A stretch of DNA of 64,000 bases from Oxyruncus cristatus (taxonomy: Eukaryota > Chordata > Aves > Passeriformes > Cotingidae): contig VXAY01006690.1 of the NCBI GenBank assembly GCA_013399855.1, forward strand, positions 785,667 through 849,666, read 5' to 3'. Positions within the stretch are counted from its first letter, which is position 1, and every line of letters starts with the position of its first letter. Below, piece after piece: positions 39,601 through 52,200 of the stretch. The position numbers and the translations under genes were made by a program. The notes beneath the pieces were generated by a model. The model was not told the origin of the DNA. It worked only from the letters and a program-made list of their open reading frames with translations, and did no database searches.

Positions 39601-42600
39601 TTGATATTCAGAAGGGTGAGGATAGGGGTTATCTTCCCCCTATAAACCAGCCAGTAGAGTTATGTGACGGGCTGGCCCTGGGACTATTTGGCATGGCTCT
39701 GCTCTAATATATCAGAGGACTTTGTCATAATGTAAACCCAGTTTAACAAACTAATGAATATGTTCTCTTGCTTTATTTATCTCATTGAGCCCCTTTCTGG
39801 AGAGCTGGTTCATATGCTTGACTACAATACACAGATTTGAAATTACCAGATTTCTGCTGCAGTTTAAAAGCCAGTAGTTGTAGGATTAGTGTTGTGTGGA
39901 AAGATTAGACCTGGCAGCTAAGGACTAACCTTTTAGAAGCCCATACTTTATAAATTATTTACTAAAGATACCAACTGAAACTTCAGGATGAATCTACTGA
40001 AGAGAGGCAAGTTCTGGTAAAATAGGAAGACGAAGTGTCCATAAAGCTTCCTGATTGTGTTGCGGTATTTCTGCCCTTCATACAATCTTGCTTTTGCTAC
40101 AGTTTAAAATGATGAGAAAAAAAGCACTGGTGAAGCATTTGATATTATTAGGTACAAAGTGTGAATTTTAAGGTTAGGCTAACAAAAAGATAACTTGACA
40201 CTACAAACAGAGTAAGACAAACTGCAAGTAGACCAGCTGCCACCTTGAATGTGAATGAGTTTGGAAGATGATAAGATGATCCTGCCCACAATCAGGCCGT
40301 GAACTTGTCTTGACTGAACATGATTTGTGGATCTTCCACGGACCCCTCAAATATTCAGAAAGTGTGTTAAAAAAAGTCAATTTTTTTTTTGAGATGTCAG
40401 TCAGCTCTTGTATTGATTGTGTGTTTTGCTTGCCACATCTCAGCTTGCCAGGTCTCAGCTCTACCTAAGAATAGTCTTAGGTGACTGTTGTTATGCCATA
40501 TATTCATGGGGCTGTTGCATCTCCCCAGGTGCCCTTTCACAGCATGATCAGGCATAAGATGTGTGCAGTTTTTGTGCCACTATAAAAATGGTGAAAATGA
40601 AAAACAGGCCATTATTGCATTTCTCTTTTGATAAGACATATTAGACCATATCTGCAGTCAGAGGTTGGGTTCATACAATTAAAACCATTTTGGGCAACGG
40701 ACGTGGAGAATGATGAATAAGTTTTTACTGGCACGGCATGGCAGTGGGCAACTTACTTTAATTTCAGTGGCCATTTCAGATCATTATTTTTGTCTGTAGT
40801 ATGTGGTTTCACAGGGCCAGAATATTCAACATGAAGCCACAGAAAAGACAGAAGCTTTGCAAAATAAATCCCTCTTTTGGTATGCAGAGTTTCCATTGAC
40901 TGGAATGACTAGTCCCAATTTGAACAACTGTTTTTTTTGCTGTTGGCCAACTGCTGTAAGTTTTTTTTCAGGTGAGACTTCAACAGTGACTAGATTTCCT
41001 GTTTCTCCTGGTGGGAATATACTTGCTTGCTGAAACCGCATTTTCAATCGGAAGTTCCAATTACCAATTACCAGTCTGGTAACATTAAAAGATTATAGCA
41101 AGATTAAAATTTTAGTAATATTTCACCGTATATGAGATATAAAGTTATTCCAGTTGTGCCTTGTGCAAAAAGTATCTAATTTGATTGGTTCCAAATTTCT
41201 TTTATGATGTTTCCTCTTGTTTCTCAGAGCAGTGTATCAAACATTCTGAAACTGAAATCTTACGAGTTTTCATCTTGCTGTTTGCAATTTTGCTGATTTG
41301 CAAGTATCCTGTAGCTATCCAGCTTTTCCAAACTGAATAACCATGAATTTTGCCAGTTTTCACTAGATGTATGTTCCATCATGCTCCTCTTTATTTCCCT
41401 TTTTTGGAGCTTTTCAATTGTACTTCTCTGATGAGGCAAAAACATAATACTTCACATGAGGACATCCTATGGTGCAGCACAAAGAAGCCTCAGCTCTTCA
41501 AAATAATTTGTTTAGGCTATTATTATTATTGTTATTCTGTATTAATTGTGCTCCATTTAGAAGTCACAGAAAATAGGACATTTCTGTTGAAGGCTATTGA
41601 GAAACTATAACTCTGTTAGCAGTTAGGTGGAGATTCTGGAGAGTAAGGATTTAAAAAATCATTCCTCTGAATTTTTCATTGAAAATGCAAATTTTCTGGC
41701 ATACTTAAAACATTTGTTTAACAAAGGGGATTTGGGCTGTGGTTGGGTTTTTTTGGTTGGTTAGTTGGCATTTTAAGGAGAGGATATAAATAATTCATTG
41801 TTTCTGGCTGTACCAGATCTGCTATAATTAACAGTGGAAAATCATTTTAGGCAAACATAGGGAACAGACCTAGTTCTCCCTGTGTCTTTTGGAAGCATAC
41901 AGTATCAGTGCATAAGAATTTATAGCAATAAAAAAATTGTTACTTTACAGACCTTTATTTATGCCTTTTTGCTCTTTTTTATTCTCTTTTTTTTTTTTTT
42001 AATTCTTATAGGATACTTTATGTTTTCCCTTGGTTACATTTTCCCCTTTGTAGAGGGATGGCACAAGCTGTATTTAGTTATAAAAACTTATGTAGACGTT
42101 TGCATCCAACATCTGAACTGCAGTTCAGCTCATACCTTCATGACACTGTTTCTCAAGGTACTTTTCATTTGTCATTGGGGGTGAGTACACTATTTTTATT
42201 TAAGCAGGATATATTATGAGTTATTCAGTCTTTTCCTGCGCTTAACTACTTAAACCCAAGTTATGACCATACCAACAGGTGCCCTGAGAGTGAAGAGGAG
42301 TGCACCCATGAAAGAGCAGTTGTGCTCCGGTAGTTTCCAGCACACACGGTAGGTGTGACACAGCTCCCAGCCCTGGGTGCTGGGAGCAGGTGACAGCGCA
42401 TTTGAGACTTAGCAGAATGTCCACAGCTGTGGCTTTGGCTGTGGCTACAGAGTAGGGAATCACGAGTGCTTCCTCCCTTAAAGTGTATCTGTATATATGC
42501 TACCTTTGATTCTCCAAGCAGGAGTTCTCAAGGTATTCCTGGTAAAACAACCTTTCAGGTTGCCAAGGGTATGCTGTAAATCCTTTTTAAACCAAGAGTA

Positions 42601-45600
42601 AGTATAATTCTCTTGGCAGCATTTCTGGCTTGGCTTTCATCTCTTGTGTCGATGTGAACAACTAATAGGCACACCAACCTCAAGATCAAGTTTGGATTAT
42701 TTCTATCCATATTTGTGTGACAATCTTTGCTTGCATACTTTTGAGAATTGCAAAATTTTTAATGTTTTCTTATGTTTTCAATGTTTCCTTTTGTAAGATT
42801 CCTTCTAAGATTATTAATTCATATTCTATATATGGTGAGGATTATGTATGGCATTTTTTTTCCTTTAGTTAGTCTGTCTAAAAAATACAGTTTATTAATT
42901 TAAATGTCTTATCACCATATTGATCTGCTTCTTTTGCAACTTCTCCATTCTGTTTGTTTCTGTGTTTTCTATTGAATTGCCTGGTTTTTATAAGGTACTA
43001 GAGATTTGAGCAAAGGAGTATGGTATTTTCTGCTCTTTTAAACTCTCTATTTGAGGATATTTTCAGTACCTTTTAATATTCAAAGTCTATGAAAAGTTGC
43101 TTGGATTAAGTCTTACATATTCTAGCAGCACTTTGAATTTTTTTGTTGTGAGAGATGTTTGGTGACTTTTTAGCCCCATATTTCCTTAGAAATTTTGATG
43201 GGCTTGTTGCATTTTCTGTTGGGATGTGGAAATCTTTAAAACTTTTCTGTGTATTCTACCACAAAACAGAGTAGATACACCTGTCAGCAAGGAAAGGAAA
43301 AGAGCCTTTGCTGACACTGTGGCTTGCAGTTCACTTCATTGTGTCAAGGAAAGTGTTATTTATTGATTGTGCTGACAGTGACAGTAAATAAAGCTAAGTC
43401 TGTTTTTACATCGCTGATGAGAATGTGTATCTCATAACTCTTAATGCACACTGTGACTTCAAATCACTCTTCCTTATCACCTTCCCCCATTTAAACCGAA
43501 CACGTTTTTCTGTTTCATGATATGAGCATGAATTAATTCAACAAAGAAATATGAGACATTGTTTTTATTGCGTATTTTTTCAACATGCAAATCTTCTTTG
43601 ACTTCTTAGTAAAAATTAACAACTACAAATTCCATTTCATCTATGAACTCTGTTATAGATTGCATTATTCACTCAATTGACTGTAACAGTCAAGACGATT
43701 ACCATCTGTGATCTAAATATCTGTTTATATTGGAATGCAGAAAGTATTTCATTATTAATGCCATCTTATAAATCCAGCTCTCATTTAGATGACAATCAGT
43801 TCACTTTATGACAACCAGAGTGTGTTCCAGTTCTTGCTTGTGTTTGATCATTGTGTGCAAATTGCAGACTCATTTGAAATGTTTCTGAATAAGTCACAAA
43901 GGTGTGCATTAATCTTGCACATTCCTCAGTAGATCACGTGTCCGTGATAGCTGTAAAATAATAAACTAAAATATTCATGGCAAACTTGTGTAAAGGACTG
44001 TGAAATATTGTATTTTAATCAAAAGGAAAAAAGCATTTGCTTGGAGTAACAGTTCATGAATGTGATTTCTCAAAGCTGTGGAGAACTCTTTTTGACTTAT
44101 TTAAACAAATATTCAGACAAACAGACTTCTTGGAGGTTTTTTGATGTGTAAGGACCAATAAGTGGTCTCTAGTCTCAATCTTGTTTCTTCTTAGCTTTTA
44201 ATGAATTTATAAATGCATCTTCAATACTAGATGGATTTTATACTATTATGATTTCCATTTCTGGTTGTCTGCCATGCTAAGATTTGTTTAAAGAAAAAGT
44301 CAAGTAGAGTTAGTCTGACTTACAGGACATTTCCTGGGCCCTTTTCCTGATATCTTTGCATTATTGTAAAAAACTAAAGAGACTGGATAACTGCTTATTT
44401 CTTACAGTGGTTGGAAGTCTCTATAGCTGGCAATAGGTGAAGTCAGTGGTGTTATGATGTCCTACCAACATTTTTGAAGCTCTCTGTGGTGAAAAGTGAT
44501 GCAGGAAGAAAGAGGGTGCACTGTGATGGAATCATCATGGTCATGCCTGAGTATTCCTTTTAGAGTACGAGCATCTAATAAACATAAGGTGAGTACTTGG
44601 AGGTCCTAGGCTATACTGAAGCTTGATATTACCCTTTCATTACTTCCAGGAGTTTGTTTCTGCCATGAGAAATTAATCCATTCTTTATCATTCTCCTCTA
44701 AAAGATTTGCCAATTCTTTCTTTTTTACAAGTCCTGTAATTGCTCATGTTTAGAAAGACGCGGTAACTTCGGTTCAGCGTTGTGTGTTCTGTAGTGAGGA
44801 AACCTGCTGCCCCTTCCCCTCTGATGAATGCCAGAATTATCACAAAGCTATGCCTCCTGAATAATGTATATAGATCAATTAGATGAAACTGTCTTTTTAG
44901 TTCTCATGGGATGTACCTGGTGGAAACAACAGTCTTGTAGGCAATGGCACTGTGTTTTGATACTTGAAGCTAACCTTATCTAGCTACTTGTGATATTTTG
45001 AATCCTTTTAGTTTATACCTTTTGTTTTCAAGCAAATTTAGTTATTGTAATTCTAAGTTATGAGTGCCTGAATTTATTTCTTTGCATTCCCTTAAGGCTG
45101 TGCAATACCTTACACTGACAAATTTCAATGAAGGGTAGAGAGCCTGGCTAGTGTTGGATTCACATAGGAGGTAGAAGCAAAGGAGTGCAACTGAAAATTT
45201 CTGACTGTGAAGACATGTTGATTTGATGAAGAGTGAAATGAGCGCAAATGCTGAGACATTCAGTTCATTGCAGCCTGGCCAGCCCTGCTCCAAAATAGGT
45301 ACAGAAAGAAGTGCTGCCACGGGACTTCCAGTCCTGAGCCAGTAAGTCTGTTCAGCATAGCTGTACTTAACTGTTCAGATCCCCAAACTGCTGGGAACCT
45401 GCAACTATGCTCTTCATGAGCTTAAAACTGATAATCCACAAAATCAATTTGTTCTCTCAAGAAGACATCTTGAGATGAGAAGCTGAAATTCAGCTTGCTT
45501 ATAGTTATTAAACCACATATGGTGCTTTTTAGAACAGCCAGTGAGCAGAATAGGCCAAGGTGGGATTTTCAGAAGTGCTTAAGGCATTTAGGAGCGTAAC

Positions 45601-47079
45601 TGACACTAAAAGTCTATGGGATTTACACTCTTACATGCTTCTGGTACTTGATTAAAAACATCCAATTTCAGCAGATAGTACTCTGGGCTGTTACTGGGAC
45701 TTAGGTTCTGCTGATTCAGCTATGACCTGCTGTTGTAGACTTGCTGTTTCAGGGCTCTCTGCAACTCTCATCCTATACTAGCCTCTCTAGGCAGGCATTT
45801 TCATTGACCTCTGGAGTTATACCATGCAATGGAATACCTGTGTCTCCCTACGACTTTCTTTTGAAAAGATCACCTTTAGATTGTACAATTTCATAAAGTG
45901 AGCACTATGAATTAGAATAGGTTTATGATGAATGTAGCCTGGACCTATGCTTTGATTGTGGCATCTGAATAAAGCTACAGTTCAAACAAAATACTGCCTT
46001 TCTTCATGAGATTTAGGTGCTTTGATTGTTCTGTGGATGTGGAGACTTTTGTTTCCTTCTATGAAACAATTTAATTGCAGCTAACATTTTTCTTTTACCC
46101 TGACATTTTTGTATGTTTTGAGTCCCATTACAATACTAATGACCTATGGATTCATAATCATACAGGGGAATAAATCTCACTTGAGCATTAATGCCATGTA
46201 GAGTATTTCACTTTCAGGTGAAATCTTGAATTTGGCTTGAGGATTATTGACAGAATGTAGGTGCCATCTGACAGTTCTGTGTTGGTCTGTGTGAAAACTG
46301 GTGATTCCAGCCTAAGTGGTAACATTGTGGAAAAAAAAAACAAACCAGACAACAAACAACTTCCTGTGCTGCCCTGAGAATACACTTTATCTTCAAGTAG
46401 AGGACTATTAAGCAACTTGTTGGCATGTTTTCTTCATCCAGACTCCTCGCTGTTTCTGCATTTTAAACCCCAAAATCTTCAATAGAAATTTCTCTCCCTC
46501 TGACATGTTTGCAAAGAACCTAGTGCAACAGCCAGTATTCTTATCTAATTTCTGCTATAACCTGAAAACCCAAATATGGGGTTTAGATTTTTCATGTGTA
46601 TTGTTCAAATTAATGTGAAATTATTACATGGCATTGTTTCCATCACTGCATAGCAGTTTCAGCAGTCAGCAGATGATCAATGTGTCATGTAATATACTCT
46701 TCATGTCAATTTTAGAAGAGCTGACCAGGGATTAGGGGTTTTTGCCTTTTTTAGAACGTTACTTGAAAACTCCTTTATGGAATAATTAACTGAATATAAC
46801 TAAAATATTGGCTGAGAAACTAAAAAATGGACAGGGGAAAACCAAACCCAAAAGTTAACTTTGTTGATATGTGTACTTCCTAATGGAAGTCTGTCACAGG
46901 AAACTGCTCAGTCCAGCAATGACCCACATATTTACATGCTCAGTTTCCTTTTTCCAGACTATTTGTTTATCATTTCAGCATATTAATTCCACAACTAGGT
47001 TTTATTTCATCTCAGAATAGCAATAAATGCCATTACTTCACACAGATCCAAAGCATCCAGAACTCAATCGAAGCCCTGC
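36661..47079. other. long non-coding block, no gene seen
   Basis: About 10 kb of AT-rich single-copy DNA. It holds T runs at 38902-38917 (16 T), 38975-38986 (12 T) and 41987-42000 (14 T), a 12-bp doublet GAAATATTGTTT at 37393-37416 and a GC-rich hairpin at 42363. The longest open frame is 100 codons (41882-42184) and contains a hydrophobic run created by the T tract. No gene is supported. Confidence 0.65.
42363..42387. repeat. GC-rich hairpin, 9-bp arms
   Basis: GCTCCCAGC and GCTGGGAGC enclose the 7-base loop CCTGGGT. It sits in a small GC-richer patch (about 42270-42470) within AT-rich DNA. It is stable as RNA if transcribed, but there is no evidence of transcription. Confidence 0.8.
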
Positions 47080-47420
47080 TACACATAATAGTTGGGGCAT
47101 TGCTATGGCTTGCGCTTAAAAGCAGAAGAGTTGCAAAGTTTTTGCAAGTGGCTCAGAACTCTAGCTTATTTTTCTTCTCCACAAGTACCCAGCCTTAAAT
47201 TAAAAGGATTTCTGTAAGCAGTAACATTAAGAGAAGATTAAATATTTGAGCCTCATTGTTAATTGCAGCTTTTGATTAAGTTTTCCCTTGAGGCTGGCAC
47301 CTACAAGATAATTTTGTTCCCATCTCAAGAAATTTAAAAGGGATGCATAAACTGAGTCAGTAACATCAATGACATTATTAAGAGAAGCCTGCTGGAACTG
47401 AGCATTACCAAAAGGAAATT
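47080..47420. promoter_or_regulatory. candidate conserved non-coding element (unverified)
   Basis: Complex, non-repetitive sequence with words such as TTGCTATGGC, TTAATTGCAGC and TGAGTCAG (an AP-1-like TGAGTCA core near 47355). The texture resembles vertebrate non-coding conserved blocks. No reading frame of note. Support is by eye only. Confidence 0.25.
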
Positions 47421-48179
47421 CTGGAATCTCTCTTTTTGCAGATATTTTCTAAAACAATGGAGACCAAACAATCCAATTTTTCAACATTTAGTTGAGCCAC
47501 TGTGACACTGCCATCCTTTTAAGAAAAGGGAAATTGGAAGCATTCAGGTGAAGAACTGTATTTGTTGATTCCTTCTTCAAAAAACCAAAACAATTTGTAT
47601 TATTCCAAGTTAACTTTTTTCAAGTCAGTGAGTTGCTACCAAATCATCGCCCTACTCTTTTGTATATGACCCTTATGGCTTTTGTCTGGTTGAACATAGG
47701 TCAATTTTCCCTGTATTTTTTCTTTACTAAAAAAGTCAAAAAAGGGTGGGGGTTAGGTTTGGTTTTTGCATTCAAATTGTTTATCATATTGTATGAAGGA
47801 TATACAGCCAAGCACAATGTACATGCTTCAGTATATAAACTGTACTATTGCCCCTATAGTACTGCACATTGCTCCAATACTCTTGTATATGGCTTGAACA
47901 TCACGTGCTGACATTACTTTCCATTTTTTAAATAAGTTTGCACTTTTATTTTATGTTGACTTCCTTTTACAGTCCACTTTGCCAAAGTGTTCTAACACTG
48001 CTTTAGGTCTGCCTATAGGTTATTGTTATTGATGTTGCAGCTTTACTGATCAGAAACATTTTTTATTTTTTCCCACCAATTAACTTTTTTGAAAACTCAA
48101 AAAAGATAAATACAGTAATTGCCTACCATAATTAGAAAGCCTTGTATAAGGAAGCAAGAATTTTAAGATTAATAAATAG

Positions 48180-49200
48180 CAGAACATGAGCCTTATAGCC
48201 TGCTTAATTAATCACTAAACTGTGGAACCACTGCAATCCATATGTCAATCCAGATTCTTTTATGGAAGTGATTTGTATCAATTGCTAATGAAATTGAGAA
48301 ATTTAGAAGCAGCTTTCTGACTGTCAAGTGACAGGACTCATATTTAAGTCAAGAAATGTGACAGTTAATGACAACATAAAAGTACTGTGAATTATTTGCC
48401 AGATCATGTGAGAATTACAGCATCAACCTATTAAAATAGCTTATAGGTGATCAGTGTGAAAATAAACACTCATAATGACATATTCAGAAATCGGTGATGC
48501 TCCTTAAAATACAAGAGAGTCTGTCTGAAATAAATCAAGGACATAATCTGACAAGTATAACAATACTATTTCAAGTACTCTCCTATATTGCCACATAGAC
48601 AAATTTACTCTTACTGCTGTTAAAGCTGTAATCCTTTAGAAATCCTTTATTAAATCAATTACTTTAAACTGCCAAAGTATTTTCATGGCTAATTCTTCTT
48701 TTTTAGTGTAATTAACATTCTTACTCTTACACGGTTATTTGAATTTAAATGATTGTGCTGTTGAATTTGTTTCCTTAACTTTGCACTTCCAGCCACACTT
48801 TAATTAATTAAAACTTCATCCAGATAGAAAGAGACAGTTATTGTGTGTTAATGGAATATCAGTGGAAAGTGCACTAATCAATAATTAATTTAATTAAGGT
48901 GTATATGAGACAATATTGCTATATAATTAACTGAAAACCATGTAACACATGCATATTTAAATTTTTATTAATAAGTTTGTTAGGAGTTTTAGATCATGCT
49001 GTTTTATGGATTTACATGAAATGTATAAAATTAAAAGTGTTTGCCAGAGATATTCTGAAATACACATTAAATGCAGTTCTGAATGATTTTGACAGTCATG
49101 ATGCAAATTTTGGGGCAATTGAAGCCACACTAAGAAGCAGAGTGTGCCTTCTTGGAGATAAAAATCTGCAGGAGATCCCTTTTAACCTTTGAGTGTCAGA
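48180..49200. promoter_or_regulatory. candidate regulatory block rich in homeodomain-type sites (unverified)
   Basis: About 1 kb of AT-rich but complex DNA with several recognisable factor-type motifs. There is a CTGTCA-AG-TGACAG palindrome at 48321-48334 (TGACAG is the MEIS/TGIF core), a perfect 14-bp TAATTA palindrome at 48799-48812, a second TAATTA group at 48881-48897, and an exact octamer ATGCAAAT at 49101-49108 (POU type). Such motifs occur by chance in AT-rich sequence, but their closeness and the absence of low-complexity decay make this the best enhancer-like candidate. Conservation and activity are unknown. Confidence 0.3.
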
Positions 49201-52200
49201 TATATAAAAACCCTATGAGATGAAGTTACATGTGAGAAAACATACTCTCTGTTGAAAAAATGTGCCTAAGAAAAGATTATGAATAATGAAAGTATTTTTG
49301 CAATGCCACAGCTAAAGCTGGATCATGCCGCTAACAATGCTGTTCAGACACCCTACTTATTAAGGGCTGTGTTCTATTAATATTGATGAAGCTATCTCAT
49401 TTGCTCATTGTGAATGATTTTTTGTGAGAGTTTACCAATGAATATGCAATTTAAAGGTGCTGCTAATTTGATACATTTGCTGAACTTTAAAATTCCAGAT
49501 AAATAATACTGTCATGTTTCCTCTGAGTTCAAAATTCGTTGCAGTTTGTGTTTTTAATGATTATTTGACTTAATAGTGACCATTATTAGCAAGGTATTTC
49601 ACATCCATAAAGTTTTATAATTGAAAAGACAATCTCTTCCTTTGATACCCTAATCATATTTCACCTACCAGATATACAGCATAAAAACTTGAATTTATGA
49701 AAGACTTTTAAAACTGATATACAAATAATTATTCTAATACTGAGAATAAGTTAAAACTTCAATATTGAACTTTAACAAATGCTAATGAAGAGTTTTACGA
49801 AGTTAAGTAATTGTCATGAAGAATAGTGGTGTTTTTTATAACGGAGTCCAACTATAGTTAGCAGAGGGAAGCCTGAGAGATTCATGATGATGAATATCTT
49901 CTACAAAGTGTGGCCCTGGATCTGGGATCTATGTCAAATTTTTAATTTGAGTTCATGTTTTCCTCTCTTTAGGTGAAGCACATTGATAGCTCTTCTGTTA
50001 TCTTTGTTTATTGGGAGACCTTCAACAACCAAGGGAGCATGCAGTCCTCCTCCAGCATAAATGAGAATGACATTTTTTTGGACTTCTGTGTGAACACAAC
50101 TAACACATACAAGATCATATCAATAGATAAATGAGCTCAAATAGTTTTTAAGGAGGTATGTGGAGGTAGTTTTAAGAGTTCTCTCATGAATTAGCTCAAT
50201 TCTGCTTTGTAAGGAGAGCATGTCACAGCGTGTTAAATCTACAGTATCAAATTAGAGTAAAATTATTTTTTAAATTAATTTCTATTAATGAAGAATAAAG
50301 GTGATGTTTATTTTCATGTCTTATGGATCATACTTCTTGTCTCAAGATGACCTGCAAGCATGTGGTAAGAAATACAAAATTTTGCCATCACAGGAGTTTA
50401 AAATGAACTTTTAATGATGCCTTCTCTATCATGTAATAACTGCATGATATTCTTGTGCCATTTCTTGTACAGGTGAGCTGGTTTTTTAAGTTGAGTTTGT
50501 TTCCCCTGTAAGAAGGGAGAGTTTTCAAAAGTCCATTTGTCTCTTTCTGGAAGGTGTGTTTAATATGTAGGGAAAATTAATTGTCCTCTGTAGCTATCTT
50601 TGTGTCTCAGTTTTGGGGAGAGACTTGAGAGCCAGCTTGAAGTCGTTGGCTAATTTTAAGTGGCTTATATTTGGTGAGATGAATATTTCTTGTATTTTCA
50701 GTATATAGTTGAAGGTAATTTAAGTTGATAACAGCTGAGATTTTTTTTTCAAGTTTTTATGTTGATATGATAGCTTGAACAATAGCTTGAAATTCTCTGG
50801 CAAACTTCTGTGAATCAGCATATCCATTAATTACATGATTAATTTTTTTTACATGTTTAGCAATGCATTTGTTTTGGATTGGTGTCATAAGGCAATATTC
50901 TATACAAGTATTTTCATTAATAAGTGTTATTATATTTAAAAGGGGTGCTATTTACACAGAGACATAATATAGCCACATTCTTATACCATGAAAAAAATGT
51001 ACAGACCTTCTTTTTTACACCTTGTAAGAGGAAAGATTGCAAGCTTTCTATTTCAAAGTTGTGTATAATAATTATAAGTTATTTATTCTGTATAGCTTAT
51101 TTAAAAAAAATAGTTGAGCAGTTTCTCCCCCAACTCCTCTCGACTTCGTTAAATCACAAGTTTCAAACACTGGTCATGACTTTTCCAGGAAACTGTTAAT
51201 CACAATTCTAGATAAGACTGGTTTCTGAGCATTTTCAGAACCCCAGCTTCCTATTCAGTTTCTAAGTTACTTCCCTCGACATCTGAACCTGTTACTGAAA
51301 GCAGTAAGTAACACTGGAAATTGCAGTCTTACAATATTATAACTTCACAGCTGGAATTGATGAACCAACACAGAGAGCTGTTCCTGGCTGGATTCCTGGC
51401 CTCTGTTCTAGCTCCCATCAGCTGTAAAAAACCCGGCTATGATCTCACAACATAGGACCATGAAGAGACCCCATCCAAAACTAAAAGCATTCTCCTGCTG
51501 TCAGATCTGCTGAACAGCCAATCCCGCAGCCACAGCCATTTCCTGGCAAACGCAGAGGCTCTGGTAAGCTCCTGCTTGGAGTGTGTGGGGGGAAATCTTC
51601 CAGGTAATTGCCCTCCCAAATTTGAGTTCCAATAGTCTGGATGCAGCATTGTCCTCAATATCAAATACTTGCTGTATTTTAAGAACGTAGGTCTCTTGCT
51701 CGGCTCTGTTTAACTCTCCAGCTTGCCTATTTTCAGGTCTGCATTCAGTAGTAATTACAACTCTTTTACATACAAGTTGATTTTCTACTTGAAACAGTGT
51801 TTCCCTTGCAATGTGTCTCAACATGCTACACATACTGCCCTGGTACAAAAATAAGTTCTTCCTATCTCTACAGAGACAGCAGCCTTTGAGCACTTATGGC
51901 TCTAATGGCCCTCAGCGGGAGAGGGAACTCAGATGTCACCTGAAATTCATCTAATAGTAATTTCAGTACTCTGCCTGAGCTGAATACTTAACGTGCCTGT
52001 CACTTTCTCAAAATCACGTTTAGCACAAAGAAAATTATGTACATGTGTGACTTCATTACTCCAGGAAGACTAACACATTCAGGGAGAATTGGGCAGTTCC
52101 TTTCAGAATCAGGAATGTGGTGGACAGAGACAAGCCACCTCCTCAGCCCATTTTGGTACTCACAGGTTAGCATTCTCTAGCCACTGAGCCTAGATGCTTG

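Noticed and set aside
41882..42184. 100-codon frame with a hydrophobic stretch suggesting a membrane protein
   Set aside because: The hydrophobic run is encoded by a T tract; there is no other support.
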